Shown here: positions 32,537-41,870 of the stretch, one piece after another | Position numbering within the stretch: the first letter of the stretch is position 1 | Layout of the letters: each line of letters begins with the position of its first letter | Source: Runella defluvii | GTDB lineage: Bacteria > Bacteroidota > Bacteroidia > Cytophagales > Spirosomataceae | NCBI RefSeq assembly: GCF_014195535.1 | Contig: NZ_JACIBY010000005.1 | Coordinates: 59,807-123,806 of the forward strand | DNA: 64,000 nt | Direction of reading: 5' to 3' | Translations under genes and position numbers: made by a program | The notes under the pieces: generated by a model | The model's database searches: none | What the model saw: only the letters and a program-made list of their open reading frames with translations | What the model was told of the DNA's origin: nothing

Positions 32537-33814
32537 ATGAGACTAGGCACCAAATTTATTGTTTTTATTGCTATCATTCATTTGGTAGCCTTGGGACTTT
32601 CGTTCGCTATTTTTTTTACAAAGCCGCTGCTGTTTATTCTTTCGGAAGCGTTCATTTTGCTTTCGCTGTTTTTTGCGTGGCAGGTATATCAAGACCTCAT
32701 TCAGCCACTAAAGCTGTTGATGACGGGCGTGGAAGCTATTCACGACCGCGATTTTAACGTTAAGTTTTTAAAAACGGGCAAGTACGAAATGGACCAACTC
32801 ATTGAGGTTTATAACCAAATGATTGACCAACTTCGTACCGAACGGACGCAGCAACAAGAACAGCATTATTTTCTCCAAAAACTCGTTGCCACTTCGCCAA
32901 CGGGAATATTGATGTTGGATTTTGACCAACACATCACCGACCTAAACCCCAAGGCCGAAGAAATAGTGGGAATGCCCGCTCGGCAACTTCTTCAACTGTC
33001 GCTGACCGAAAGCTCACATCCGATACTACAAGCATTGAGTCGCTTGAAAACGGGCGAAGCGCGCACGTTCAATTTCAACGGAGTAGCGTTATTTAAATGC
33101 CAAAAAGCCCATTTTATCGACCGCGGTTTTCCTCGGTATTTTGTGATGTTGGAAGAACTAACGGCGGAGATTTTGGCCGCCGAAAAAAATGCCTACGGCA
33201 AAGTTATTCGCTTGATGGCCCACGAGGTCAACAATTCGATTGGCGCCGTTAACTCGATTTTAGACTCGACTTTGTATTATTTGGACGAAAATCCTGACGT
33301 CCAAAGTGCGGTGCGGGTAGCGATGGAACGCAACGACCACCTAAACCAGTTTATGCGAAACTTTGCGGACATCGTTCGTTTACCAATGCCCCAAAAACAG
33401 CGCCTTGACTTGCACGAATTGCTCCAAAACATGGCCAAATTGATGGAGTTCAATGCCCGAAGTCGCGAAATAACGTTGGAATGGGCGCTTCATCCCCAAC
33501 CGATTTGGCTTGACGCCGACCGTCAGCAGTTGGAGCAAGTGCTGGTGAATGTACTCAAAAATGCGTTTGAGAGCATCGGGCGTGGTGGAAAAGTCATCTT
33601 CAAAACGTCACCGTCCCAGTTGGAAATCATCGACAGCGGCTCAGGAATCTCCGCCGACGTGGCGGCTCAGTTGTTTACCCCATTTTTTTCTACCAAGAAA
33701 AACGGTCAGGGAATTGGCCTCACCCTTGTCCGCGAGATTTTGCACAACCACGGCTTTTCCGCCTCCCTCCAAACCGAAGAAGTGGGAAAAACGGTGTTTC
33801 GAGTGGGGTTTTGA
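32537..33814 (+). CDS. Sensor histidine kinase (NtrB-like)
   Basis: A 425-residue membrane kinase. Two N-terminal helices (FIVFIAIIHLVALGLSFAIF and PLLFILSEAFILLSLFFAWQ) have almost no periplasmic loop. HAMP-like sequence (LIQPLKLLMTGVEAIHDRDF), a PAS domain (~115-225), the H-box RLMAHEVNNSIGAVNSILDS and an ATPase domain follow. The ATPase domain has N-box LVNVLKNAFESI, G1 IIDSGSGI and G2 KKNGQGIGLTLV. The HEVNN box is common for kinases paired with NtrC regulators. With so small a sensor loop it probably senses membrane or cytoplasmic cues. Probable partner: regulator at 30263. Confidence 0.92.
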   Translation: MRLGTKFIVFIAIIHLVALGLSFAIFFTKPLLFILSEAFILLSLFFAWQVYQDLIQPLKLLMTGVEAIHDRDFNVKFLKTGKYEMDQLIEVYNQMIDQLRTERTQQQEQHYFLQKLVATSPTGILMLDFDQHITDLNPKAEEIVGMPARQLLQLSLTESSHPILQALSRLKTGEARTFNFNGVALFKCQKAHFIDRGFPRYFVMLEELTAEILAAEKNAYGKVIRLMAHEVNNSIGAVNSILDSTLYYLDENPDVQSAVRVAMERNDHLNQFMRNFADIVRLPMPQKQRLDLHELLQNMAKLMEFNARSREITLEWALHPQPIWLDADRQQLEQVLVNVLKNAFESIGRGGKVIFKTSPSQLEIIDSGSGISADVAAQLFTPFFSTKKNGQGIGLTLVREILHNHGFSASLQTEEVGKTVFRVGF

Positions 33815-35137
33815 TTATTTCACCGTCAAATTTTCTTGATGAATAATATTGTTTTGAATATCTCTTTGTACGATGATAAACTTGCCCTTGGGGAGATAGA
33901 GCGTATAAGTAGGAAAACCGTCGTAGGTTTGGTCAGCAGGTATGAGTGAGTGGATATTTTTCGTCTTTTTGACCTCTTTTTGGTAATAAGCTTGAACCAA
34001 AAAACAGTTTTCTTTAAATGTTGAAACGACTACTTTTTCTTTGGATATACCGAATGCTTGTATCCAATCGGGGCGAGCTTTATCAGTGATTGTCGGCGGA
34101 TGAATGAGGTAAAAATCGTACGTCTTGGGTTTATTTCTGTAAAAGGGTTGGCCGTTTTTCAATAAAATAGCCGTCTTCTTGATATTATGTCTTTGAACTA
34201 GATAATGATATCCCAACTGAGCGACACTATTGGTATTTCCTTCCGTATATTGTTGCTGATTGATAGATAGAGGCTCTATTCCTGTAAACAATTTTAAGAA
34301 ATACCCCATTGGTTTTAACTCGTCAAATGTTTTTTCAATGTGTCCATAGCCTGCATAGACAAATACCTTACTGTTGGGATTTTTCAGTAACACGTTTGAT
34401 ATAGTATGGGCTTGCATGGCTTCTCGGTCTATCATATCCCCTACAAATTCGTACGGGACAAGGGTGAATCCTAATTGGATAGCATACCGAAAAAACTCAG
34501 ACAGCATTGGGTCTAAGGCATAATACCCAAGAGAGGGGGATGGAATAAAATTGGCGCGATGGATGTATTGATTAGTTGGGTTATGCAAAGCTTCCGCCGC
34601 TAAATATCGAAACCCTTTTTTGTATAAATAATCAAGTAAAGTATAAGCAAAAACACGATTTAAACTCTTGTGATGAGACTCGTTCAGCATCACAATTTTT
34701 GACGTGTCAATGGAGGCGTAAAGTTGGTTGATGTTGCCTAAAGCTAAACTATCATAACGCTTGATACTCGCTTCACTAAGTTCGATTTTTTTGGTGCGAC
34801 CTACATTTTCGGAACTGTCAAAAAAAGCAATAGCACTGCGGGAGTCGCCAATAAATGTTGCAGCAATTCCTGTGTCGTAATAGTAGTCACGTAGTCTTCC
34901 TTGAGTATTATAAAAGCTCTTATTGGCTAATTGGAATTTAAGTGACGAAATGTAATCTATTTCGCCATTCGAATTTATCAATATCTCCCTATACGTCTTT
35001 TTGGAAAATGTAGAGTCTATTGGTGCTGAAATTGAGGCATAAAGGCGTTGCAGCCCCGTACTTTGAGCCAATACACTGGTTGAATTCAGCAAGAATAATA
35101 ATAACAAATGAATGTGGCACGTAAAGAAACGCCTCAT
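33815..35137 (-). CDS. Exported protein of the erythromycin-esterase/ChaN-like fold (tentative)
   Basis: A 440-residue protein with signal peptide (HIHLLLLFLLNSTSVLAQS). KIVMLNESHHKSLNRVFAYT, the Glu-containing FRYLAAEALHN about 35 residues later, and VFVYAGYGHIEKTF resemble the G/N-E-x-H ... E ... GxxH pattern of EreA/ChaN/TIKI-like proteins, which bind metal or haem or cleave esters. The remainder is strand-rich and unlike known families. Its stop abuts that of the kinase gene with no gap. It lies nine bases downstream of the helicase gene, so it may be co-transcribed with it. Confidence 0.45.
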   Translation of the reverse strand: MRRFFTCHIHLLLLFLLNSTSVLAQSTGLQRLYASISAPIDSTFSKKTYREILINSNGEIDYISSLKFQLANKSFYNTQGRLRDYYYDTGIAATFIGDSRSAIAFFDSSENVGRTKKIELSEASIKRYDSLALGNINQLYASIDTSKIVMLNESHHKSLNRVFAYTLLDYLYKKGFRYLAAEALHNPTNQYIHRANFIPSPSLGYYALDPMLSEFFRYAIQLGFTLVPYEFVGDMIDREAMQAHTISNVLLKNPNSKVFVYAGYGHIEKTFDELKPMGYFLKLFTGIEPLSINQQQYTEGNTNSVAQLGYHYLVQRHNIKKTAILLKNGQPFYRNKPKTYDFYLIHPPTITDKARPDWIQAFGISKEKVVVSTFKENCFLVQAYYQKEVKKTKNIHSLIPADQTYDGFPTYTLYLPKGKFIIVQRDIQNNIIHQENLTVK

Positions 35138-35146
35138 AATTTATTT

Positions 35147-36412
35147 CTATCCTCGTTTTTTCTTTCCTCTCTTTCTCCCCTGACGGAGTTTTTTGTCGGC
35201 TTCGAGGTCTTCAATTTCTTGGAGAAGCGACTTAATATTGCCTGCGGGGTCGTTGCTTGTGTCCACAATACCGTCGTATTCGGCTTTGCTGAGTTGGAGT
35301 ACCGTAACGGGCTTTCCTACATATTCTTCAATGGCGGTCAATTTCGGTTTTTCCTCCGTACTACAAAACGATACCGCGCTTCCGCGTTGTGTCCCACGGC
35401 CTGTACGCCCCACGCGGTGTACGTAGTTTTCGACCTCATCGGGCAAGTCGTAGTTAACCACATAGTCCACGTTCGGAATGTCAATTCCACGGGCACTGAT
35501 GTCGGTCGCAATCAACACCTTGGTTTTGCCACTTTTAAACGCTCCCAGTGCCAACGAACGCTCTTTTTGCTCTTTGTCACCGTGCAACGTCATGCTTTGA
35601 ATTTCCATGCGTTCGAGCGCATGAGCCACCCGTTCGGCGCGCACTTTAGTCCGCACAAACACCATGATTTTACTGTCGGGGTGCTCGTTGATGAGGCGTT
35701 CCAAGAAAAAACGTTTGTCGTCCATCTCGACGTACGTCACAAAATGGTCAACGTTTTTAGAGACGGGGTCTTTGGGTGAAATCTGAATCCGAATGGCCGC
35801 GCTGTGAATGATGGAATAGGCCAGTTTTTTGATTTTATCATCAATTGTTGCCGAAAAAAACAGCGTTTGCCGACGGCGAGGCAAGTGTTTGAGCAAATCA
35901 CGAATGTCTTTGATAAAGCCCAAATCGAGCATGTGGTCGGCTTCGTCGAGCACCAATAGTTCCACGCGTTCGAGGCGTAAATGACCTTGGCTCACCAAGT
36001 CAAACAAACGCCCTGGCGTGGCTACCACAATGTCCATCCCCTTGTCGAGGCGGGCGATTTGCGGGTCTTGGGCTACCCCACCAAACAACGCCAACGTTTT
36101 TACGTCGCTTCCTTTGCCAAGGCGTTCAAATACCTCCGTGATTTGTAGCGCCAACTCGTGCGTAGGCACCATGACCACGCACTTTATGCCGTCGGGGCGG
36201 CGCGAATTGCGTTTGCGCTCGTGGAGTAAATGAAGAATCGGAATCGCAAAAGCGGCCGTTTTTCCCGTTCCCGTTTGAGCAATAGCCAATACATCTTCTC
36301 CTTTCAAAATCGACGGAATCGCTTTGTATTGGATGTCGGTGGGGCGGCGAAAACCTAGTTTTTCGAGGTTTTGTTTTACAACGCCAGAAATGTGATAATC
36401 TTCAAACTTCAT
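35147..36412 (-). CDS. DEAD-box ATP-dependent RNA helicase
   Basis: A 421-residue helicase. It shows the Q-motif region (GFRRPTDIQYKAIPSIL), motif I AQTGTGKTAA, Ia VPTHELALQI, motif II VLDEADHML, motif III FFSATID, and motif VI YVHRVGRTGRG. A short Lys/Arg-rich tail (KLRQGRKRGKKKRG) would bind RNA. It belongs with the RhlE-like helicases that remodel rRNA or mRNA structure. A -7 box lies 28 bases upstream of the start. Confidence 0.95.
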   Translation of the reverse strand: MKFEDYHISGVVKQNLEKLGFRRPTDIQYKAIPSILKGEDVLAIAQTGTGKTAAFAIPILHLLHERKRNSRRPDGIKCVVMVPTHELALQITEVFERLGKGSDVKTLALFGGVAQDPQIARLDKGMDIVVATPGRLFDLVSQGHLRLERVELLVLDEADHMLDLGFIKDIRDLLKHLPRRRQTLFFSATIDDKIKKLAYSIIHSAAIRIQISPKDPVSKNVDHFVTYVEMDDKRFFLERLINEHPDSKIMVFVRTKVRAERVAHALERMEIQSMTLHGDKEQKERSLALGAFKSGKTKVLIATDISARGIDIPNVDYVVNYDLPDEVENYVHRVGRTGRGTQRGSAVSFCSTEEKPKLTAIEEYVGKPVTVLQLSKAEYDGIVDTSNDPAGNIKSLLQEIEDLEADKKLRQGRKRGKKKRG

Positions 36413-36440
36413 TTGCAGCTAATATCAGAGGTTGATTCTG

Positions 36441-36448
36441 CAAAGGTA
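36441..36448 (-). promoter_or_regulatory. -7 box of the helicase gene
   Basis: On the minus strand this reads TACCTTTG, an exact match, 28 bases before the start at 36412. Confidence 0.5.
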
Positions 36449-36573
36449 CGAAGTAGATTGGTGATTTGACACTAAGTGCGCTTTTAGGCCAAAAACCTCA
36501 TCGAAAGTAAGCTAAATCGAAATCAAATAGGCGTCAAAAATGGTTACTAAACCAAACCTAATGCGAGTTAACC

Positions 36574-37389
36574 ATGCCTGAACTACCCGAAGTCGAAACC
36601 TACCGCCATTATTTTGAAGCCACTTCTTTTCACCAAGCCATAGAAGCTATTGAGGTAGAAGACCGAAAGCTGCTTACAACCGACTACGCTACGCTCACTG
36701 AAACGCTTGTGGGACAGTCGTTTGCGGCTACGCGGCGAGTGGGCAAAAATTTGTTTGCGTTTACGGACGGAGGGCACACACTCCATCTTCATTTTGGGAT
36801 GACGGGCGATTTGGAGTATTATCATTCGTCGTTGCCTCGGCCTCGCCACGCGCGCATCGTTTTTGTGTTTCGTTCGGGCTTCAATTTGGGTTTTATTTGT
36901 CCCCGAAAATTTGAGCGCATTGGACTTGTTTCTAGCGTAGAAGATTATTTGAAACGAAAAAAAATTGCCCCCGATGGTTTAGAAATTACCTTGGAACAAT
37001 TGACTGAAACTATCCAAAAACGTAAGTCTCCGATTAAGCCTGTGCTTCTTGACCAAAGTACCGTAGCGGGGATTGGCAACTGGATTGTAGATGAAGTTTT
37101 GTTTCAAGCCAAAGTACACCCCGAGCGGTTGGCTAATGAACTTACTCCGTCGGAGCTTGAGCAGATTCACTCAGCGATTGGGTTTGTATTGCGTACAGCC
37201 ATCGAGCACGAGGCCAATTATGGACTTTTTCCACGCTCGTTTTTGATTCATGCCCGTGAGTGGGACGCTTCGCCCTTTGAGCATCCCGACCAGCACAAAC
37301 GCTGCCCCGAAGGCCACGCCGACATTGTGCAGACCCGAGTAGGCGGGCGAGCTACGTACTTTTGCCCTGTATGTCAAGTAATTCCCTAA
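36574..37389 (+). CDS. Fpg/Nei-family DNA glycosylase
   Basis: A 271-residue base-excision-repair enzyme. After Met removal the N-terminal Pro of PELPEVETYR is the catalytic nucleophile, and Glu follows in the same motif. HLHFGMTGDLEY, the helix-two-turn-helix LLDQSTVAGIGNWIVDEVLF and a C-terminal zinc-finger region are present. The finger reads HKRCPEGHADIV... then YFCPVCQ, giving Cys-x3-His then Cys-x2-Cys rather than four cysteines. Whether it prefers 8-oxoguanine (Fpg) or oxidised pyrimidines (Nei) cannot be settled here. Confidence 0.9.
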   Translation: MPELPEVETYRHYFEATSFHQAIEAIEVEDRKLLTTDYATLTETLVGQSFAATRRVGKNLFAFTDGGHTLHLHFGMTGDLEYYHSSLPRPRHARIVFVFRSGFNLGFICPRKFERIGLVSSVEDYLKRKKIAPDGLEITLEQLTETIQKRKSPIKPVLLDQSTVAGIGNWIVDEVLFQAKVHPERLANELTPSELEQIHSAIGFVLRTAIEHEANYGLFPRSFLIHAREWDASPFEHPDQHKRCPEGHADIVQTRVGGRATYFCPVCQVIP

Positions 37390-37406
37390 TATTTTTCAAA
37401 CAGAAG

Positions 37407-37437
37407 TTGTTAAATCCTACGGAATCCCTTATTTTTG
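37407..37437 (+). promoter_or_regulatory. Promoter of rplU-rpmA
   Basis: TTG at 37407-37409 and TATTTTTG at 37430-37437 (exact -7 match) are spaced 20 bases apart. The leader to ATG 37478 is about 35 bases. Confidence 0.7.
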
Positions 37438-37477
37438 CACTCCATTTTTGGAAAAAACTGTTTTAATCATAATCATC

Positions 37478-37789
37478 ATGTACGCAATCGTAGAAATCGC
37501 GGGACAGCAATTTAAAGTAGAAGAGGGCCAAGAAATCTTCACCAACCGTTTGGCTGGTGACTTGGACGCTGCGCTCGTATTTGACAAAGTTTTGTTGGTG
37601 GACAATGCAGGTGCCATCAGCGTAGGCGCGCCGACGGTAAACGGTGCGAGTGTAAAGGCTACAATCGTAGAACACCTTAAGGGAGAGAAAGTAATCGTTT
37701 TCAGAAAGAAACGCCGTAAAGGATACGAGAAGAAAAACGGTCACCGTCAAGCTTTGACTAAGGTTAAAATCGACGCAATCGTAGCTTAA
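37478..37789 (+). CDS. rplU: 50S ribosomal protein L21
   Basis: A 103-residue protein binding 23S rRNA. MYAIVEIAGQQFKVEEGQEI at the start, and FRKKRRKGYEKKNGHRQ, the basic motif near the C-terminus, are diagnostic. ATG 37478 was chosen over the TTG at 37448 because it gives the standard L21 N-terminus. It is followed by rpmA, the usual pairing. Confidence 0.97.
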   Translation: MYAIVEIAGQQFKVEEGQEIFTNRLAGDLDAALVFDKVLLVDNAGAISVGAPTVNGASVKATIVEHLKGEKVIVFRKKRRKGYEKKNGHRQALTKVKIDAIVA

Positions 37790-37834
37790 TTTTTTTCTTA
37801 AATAGCTTTTTGAAATTTTTAAATACCTAAAGAA

Positions 37835-38095
37835 ATGGCACACAAAAAAGGTGTAGGTAGTTCGAAAAACGGTCGCGAATCAGAAAGTAAACGCCTTGGC
37901 GTTAAAATTTTCGGTGGTCAGCCAGCCGTAGCGGGTAACATCATCGTTCGTCAGCGTGGTACTAAATACCACCCAGGTCGTAACGTAGGTGTAGGCCGTG
38001 ATTATACGCTTTTTGCTTTGACAAACGGTGTGGTTAAGTTTAGCCGTGGCCGTGACAACAAGTCATTTGTTCATATCGAATTGGCTGAAGCATAA
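37835..38095 (+). CDS. rpmA: 50S ribosomal protein L27
   Basis: An 86-residue protein. [20 protein letters not shown] is the flexible N-terminus reaching the peptidyl transferase centre. [20 protein letters not shown] follows as the family signature. It is in the rplU operon with a 45-base gap and ends before a strong terminator. Confidence 0.97.
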   Translation: MAHKKGVGSSKNGRESESKRLGVKIFGGQPAVAGNIIVRQRGTKYHPGRNVGVGRDYTLFALTNGVVKFSRGRDNKSFVHIELAEA

Positions 38096-38120
38096 GCATT
38101 TTTTACAGAGAAATTTTGGT

Positions 38121-38156
38121 AAAAAACCCGTCTGAAGATATTCGGACGGGTTTTTT
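38121..38156 (+). terminator. Terminator of rplU-rpmA
   Basis: AAAAAACCCGTC and GACGGGTTTTTT form the outer stem; inner TGAA/TTCG pairs partly. It ends in six T. Confidence 0.9.
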
Positions 38157-38182
38157 GCTACCATGCTCTAAAAAATAATCCC

Positions 38183-38971
38183 ATGGCATACCAACGAGAC
38201 GAAAACCCCAAACGCCGCATTCATACCACTAAACCCGTGGACAAGGCTCGCGAAAAAGAGCTTATTTTTGGGTTACAACCGCTTTTAGAAGCGCTCCGCG
38301 CAGGGACCGAAATTGATAAAATTATGGTCTATCGCGAACAGAGTTTCGCCGAAGTGATTCAGTTAGCCAATGAGCGCGAAATACCTGTTCAGCGCGTTCC
38401 GATGGAAAAACTGAATAATATTACGGGAAAAAATCACCAAGGAGTCATTGCGTTTATGTCGGCGATTCGCTACGTTTCGCTTCATAACGTATTGGCTGAC
38501 ATCTATGAAAGAGGCGAAGTGCCGTTATTGTTGCTACTCGACCGCATCACCGATGTCCGTAACTTTGGAGCTATTGCCCGTACGGCTGAGTGTATGGGTG
38601 TTCATGCATTGGTAGTTCCCATGCGTGGAGCGGCTCAAATCAATAGCGATGCACTCAAAACCTCTTCAGGTGCGCTCAATCACCTTCCTGTTTGTCGTGA
38701 AAATAACTTGATAGATACAGTGCAGTATTTGCAAGATAGCGGTGTTCAGGTAGTGGTTTGTACTGAAAAAGCAGCACAGGTTACTTCAAATATTGACTTT
38801 ACGACTCCTACGGCTATTGTAATGGGCTCGGAAGAAGATGGCGTATCCACTGATGTGATTCGCCGCGCAAACATGGCCGTAAAAATTCCAATGATTGGAA
38901 AAGTAGCTTCGTTGAATGTATCAGTAGCTGCGGGCATGATTATCTACGAGGCAGCCCGCCAACGGGGATAA
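38183..38971 (+). CDS. rlmB: 23S rRNA 2'-O-methyltransferase RlmB (SpoU/TrmH family)
   Basis: A 262-residue methyltransferase. The N-terminal substrate-binding domain has ELIFGLQPLLEALRAG and NITGKNHQGVIAFM. The knotted SAM domain has LDRITDVRNFGAIARTAECM (motif 1), IVMGSEEDGVS (motif 2) and IGKVASLNVSVAAGMIIYEA (motif 3). These fit RlmB, which methylates G2251 of 23S rRNA (E. coli numbering). It lies 87 bases after rpmA, across the terminator. Confidence 0.92.
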   Translation: MAYQRDENPKRRIHTTKPVDKAREKELIFGLQPLLEALRAGTEIDKIMVYREQSFAEVIQLANEREIPVQRVPMEKLNNITGKNHQGVIAFMSAIRYVSLHNVLADIYERGEVPLLLLLDRITDVRNFGAIARTAECMGVHALVVPMRGAAQINSDALKTSSGALNHLPVCRENNLIDTVQYLQDSGVQVVVCTEKAAQVTSNIDFTTPTAIVMGSEEDGVSTDVIRRANMAVKIPMIGKVASLNVSVAAGMIIYEAARQRG

Positions 38972-38991
38972 AAATACACGTCAAAACCGCT

Positions 38992-39022
38992 ATGAGGCGG
39001 GTCATTTCAAAATCCGCCTCAT
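38992..39022. terminator. Hairpin between rlmB and the second Rpn gene
   Basis: A perfect 9-base stem (ATGAGGCGG/CCGCCTCAT) with a 13-base loop, followed by GCGTTTTG on the plus strand. Its right arm overlaps the stop codon of the convergent Rpn gene. Confidence 0.65.
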
Positions 39023-39942
39023 GCGTTTTGTTGACGTACATTTTGAACAAACTCAAGAGGGACTGAAGCTAATTCGGCGATTTTAGCATCGTCAAAATCA
39101 GTTTCCTTTAACAGCCTGCTCACAAAGGCAAAGTTACGCTCATAGCGTTCTTTCTCAATGCCTTTCTCAATACCCTTTTTCTCTCCTAGGCGACGTTCTC
39201 TTTCTAACACAAACTCTACGATTCCCATTGTTTCTTTTGGTTTATTTAGGAGTTGCTCAATGGCTTTATCAAATTTAACATCATTTTCGTTCTTTCCAAA
39301 ACGTACATACAACTTTAAAAAGCCCATTAACGCTTCTATTTTATCCCGAGAATACCCCTTGCTTATCAGCCGTTTAAGTAAATCTATTTTTTGGTTTAAT
39401 AGTTCGCTTTCGGTCACTTTCCCTTTTTGCAAGGCTACCAACACAGTTAATACGACCATTGCAAAAGGATTATTGCTGTTGGTTAATACTTCTGGGTTTT
39501 GCTCTAGGACTTTATACGTGTTAAAATCATATCGTAATTTGGTTCCCAAATAAGATTCCTCGAAATACAGCGGTTTAAAGCGCTTGTTTTTATCCGTTAA
39601 GATAGCGAAAGCAGTAATCGGGCGCTGGTATCTGTCATAAATTCGATAAAAATACTGAAACATTCGATGAGCAAATAGATTATCGGTATTGGCTTGCACT
39701 TCAATATGTACCAAAATCCACTTTTCATCACCCGTTTTAGTAAATACTTTTATCAATTTATCAACGTATTTCGGGGAGAAATCGTCAGGATTTATTGGAA
39801 AAAGCTGTTCGAGTTCCTTATCTAAAAACTCAAAAGGTTTTCGAAAATCAAACAGCTCTTCGGCATTATCAAAGAAAAACCTCAGAAAATCGTCGAAAAC
39901 GTCTTCTAAAATGGCTTTCCATAGACTATCGTCTCGTTTCAT
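39019..39942 (-). CDS. Second Rpn-family PD-(D/E)XK nuclease-like protein
   Basis: A 307-residue protein. It begins with the helical DDSLWKAILEDVFDDFLRFF region, then WILVHIEVQANTDNLFAHRM, the E-x-Q/K strand of the nuclease core, and FAILTDKNKRFKPLYFEESY. YSRDKIEALMGFLKLYVRF is characteristic of this cytoplasmic nuclease/transposase-like group. A short GIEKGIEKE run precedes the C-terminal helix, a reduced version of the repeat tail in the gene at 22969. It is separate from gmd across a terminator. Confidence 0.8.
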   Translation of the reverse strand: MKRDDSLWKAILEDVFDDFLRFFFDNAEELFDFRKPFEFLDKELEQLFPINPDDFSPKYVDKLIKVFTKTGDEKWILVHIEVQANTDNLFAHRMFQYFYRIYDRYQRPITAFAILTDKNKRFKPLYFEESYLGTKLRYDFNTYKVLEQNPEVLTNSNNPFAMVVLTVLVALQKGKVTESELLNQKIDLLKRLISKGYSRDKIEALMGFLKLYVRFGKNENDVKFDKAIEQLLNKPKETMGIVEFVLERERRLGEKKGIEKGIEKERYERNFAFVSRLLKETDFDDAKIAELASVPLEFVQNVRQQNA

Positions 39943-39988
39943 ACATCAAAAAAGGTTGTGTAATCAAAAAATAGTTACTAGCTCCTAT

Positions 39989-40033
39989 AAACACCAACGC
40001 CCTGAAAGCCGAAGCTTCAGGGCGTTGGTGTTT
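39989..40033 (-). terminator. Strong terminator of gmd
   Basis: A perfect 18-base stem (AAACACCAACGCCCTGAA and its complement) with a 9-base loop lies 16 bases past the gmd stop in the minus direction. It can act in both directions. Confidence 0.85.
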
Positions 40034-40049
40034 GTGAAAAAAATATATA

Positions 40050-41165
40050 CTATTCGTAGTAGTTCAATGTACGGTGACCTTCGCGTTCGAGCAATTGGTC
40101 ACGCTTGAAAATGTCCAAATCTGCTTCTACCATTTCTTTGACGAGGGCAGGGAGGTCATATTTAGGAATCCAGCCTAGTTTTGTGTTGGCTTTGGTAGGG
40201 TCACCAATCAATAAATCAACTTCGGTTGGGCGGAAATAGCGTGGGTCGATGCCTACCACTTCTTTGCCCACAGGTAGTTGATAACTTGGGTTATTGCACT
40301 TGGTAACAACGGCCATTTCATCAACTCCTTCTCCTTTAAATTCTAATTCAATGCCTACTTCAGCAAACGCCATGCGCACAAAATCACGAATGTAGGTAGT
40401 TTTTCCCGTGGCAATGACAAAATCCTCAGGGGTATCTTGTTGCAACATCAACCACATCGCTTCTACGTAATCTTTGGCGTGGCCCCAGTCGCGTTGGGCG
40501 TCGAGATTACCCAAAAATACCTTCTCTTGAAGTCCCAAAGCGATACGTGCTACGGCGCGGGTGATTTTACGCGTCACGAATGTCTCGCCGCGAAGGGGTG
40601 ACTCGTGGTTGAACAAAATCCCGTTTACCGCAAACATATCGTAGGCTTCGCGGTAATTGACCGTAATCCAGTAGCCGTATAGTTTAGCCACGGCGTAAGG
40701 AGAACGTGGATAAAAAGGCGTAGCTTCTGACTGGGGAACGGCCTGTACTAAACCGTATAGTTCGGAGGTAGAAGCTTGATAAACACGCGTTTTCTTAGTG
40801 AGCCCCAACAAACGAACTGCTTCCAAAATACGCATCGTTCCTAAGCCGTCAACTTGAGCGGTATATTCGGGTTCGTCGAAACTCACTCGTACGTGCGACT
40901 GTGCCCCGAGGTTATAAATTTCGTCAGGCTGGATTTCCTGAATCAATCGAATGATATTGGTCGAGTCCGATAAATCTCCGTAGTGAAGCACCAAACGAAC
41001 GTCGTTTTCGTGGGGATCTTCGTAGAGGTGGTCGATACGTTGGGTATTGAACAACGAACTACGGCGTTTGATACCGTGAACTTCGTATCCTTTATTTAGT
41101 AAAAATTCGGCCAAATAAGCTCCATCCTGACCCGTGATACCCGTAATGAGTGCGCGTTTTTTCAT
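40050..41165 (-). CDS. gmd: GDP-mannose 4,6-dehydratase
   Basis: A 371-residue short-chain dehydrogenase making GDP-4-keto-6-deoxymannose, precursor of GDP-fucose and related sugars. Seen are the NADP fold [20 protein letters not shown], the catalytic Thr/Ser region [10 protein letters not shown], the YxxxK active site in [15 protein letters not shown], and [23 protein letters not shown]-fucose synthase (fcl) is not adjacent. The product probably feeds surface polysaccharide. Confidence 0.95.
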   Translation of the reverse strand: MKKRALITGITGQDGAYLAEFLLNKGYEVHGIKRRSSLFNTQRIDHLYEDPHENDVRLVLHYGDLSDSTNIIRLIQEIQPDEIYNLGAQSHVRVSFDEPEYTAQVDGLGTMRILEAVRLLGLTKKTRVYQASTSELYGLVQAVPQSEATPFYPRSPYAVAKLYGYWITVNYREAYDMFAVNGILFNHESPLRGETFVTRKITRAVARIALGLQEKVFLGNLDAQRDWGHAKDYVEAMWLMLQQDTPEDFVIATGKTTYIRDFVRMAFAEVGIELEFKGEGVDEMAVVTKCNNPSYQLPVGKEVVGIDPRYFRPTEVDLLIGDPTKANTKLGWIPKYDLPALVKEMVEADLDIFKRDQLLEREGHRTLNYYE

Positions 41166-41262
41166 CGTAATTTATAAAAAGAGTTGTGCCACTAAGCGGA
41201 GGCAAAACTTTGTGTTAAGCAATCAATCTAATCTTTTGACAAAATCAGAACGACAAAAGTAA

Positions 41263-41817
41263 CTATTTTACCAATAGACTCTTCTTCAAATCTATTTTCT
41301 CAGGCACAACTACCGCTGATTCATAGCGTTGACGTACTTGTTGAAGATAACGCTCAGCATCCAAGCGTGTCATAAAATCACCAATCCGAATCCGATACGT
41401 GGGTTGGTTATATACCATGTAAGGGTTGAGTTCGGGAAAAGTTTGGTACGAATACAAGCGGGCGTCGTCGGCTTCTTTACGGGTGTTGCCAACGTAAATC
41501 TGAATACGAAAACCCGCCGCAAACCGAATAGACTTATTACGAAGCGCAATCGTATCCACAACCGCATCTAATTGGCGATTGATGTGCAACGGCTGATCCG
41601 ACAATACGCGTTTTACTTCGGGCTTTTTGGCCGTAGCGCTTTCCGAAATTACGGTTTCTTTGTAACGGGGACGAATCGCCGTAAAGTCTTCGTCATACGT
41701 ACTGTAAGGGTCCACAGTAGTGGTTGATTTCGTGCCGACGGGTTTGGAGGTAACACAGCCAATCAATAGTAAGGCCGACGCCATTCCCAATGCCAAATAC
41801 TTGAAAATCATGCTCAA
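41263..41817 (-). CDS. SPOR-domain lipoprotein
   Basis: A 184-residue protein with a lipobox (MASALLLIGCVTSK, Cys ~21), a low-complexity linker, and a C-terminal SPOR domain (FRIQIYVGNTRKEADDARLY, YRIRIGDFMTRLDAERYLQQ). SPOR domains bind denuded glycan strands of septal peptidoglycan, so the protein likely sits at division or remodelling sites. A -7 box lies 26 bases upstream. Confidence 0.88.
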   Translation of the reverse strand: MSMIFKYLALGMASALLLIGCVTSKPVGTKSTTTVDPYSTYDEDFTAIRPRYKETVISESATAKKPEVKRVLSDQPLHINRQLDAVVDTIALRNKSIRFAAGFRIQIYVGNTRKEADDARLYSYQTFPELNPYMVYNQPTYRIRIGDFMTRLDAERYLQQVRQRYESAVVVPEKIDLKKSLLVK

Positions 41818-41843
41818 AAAGCGATTAATCTGTTTCTGAAATA

Positions 41844-41851
41844 CAAAAATA
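41844..41851 (-). promoter_or_regulatory. -7 box of the SPOR gene
   Basis: On the minus strand this reads TATTTTTG, an exact match, 26 bases before the start at 41817. Confidence 0.5.
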
Positions 41852-41870
41852 GGGAATCTCCGTTAGAGTT

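Noticed and set aside
35108-35779. 223-residue frame antisense to the helicase
   Set aside because: Shadow of the helicase reading frame; Phe/Val/His-rich without domain signatures.
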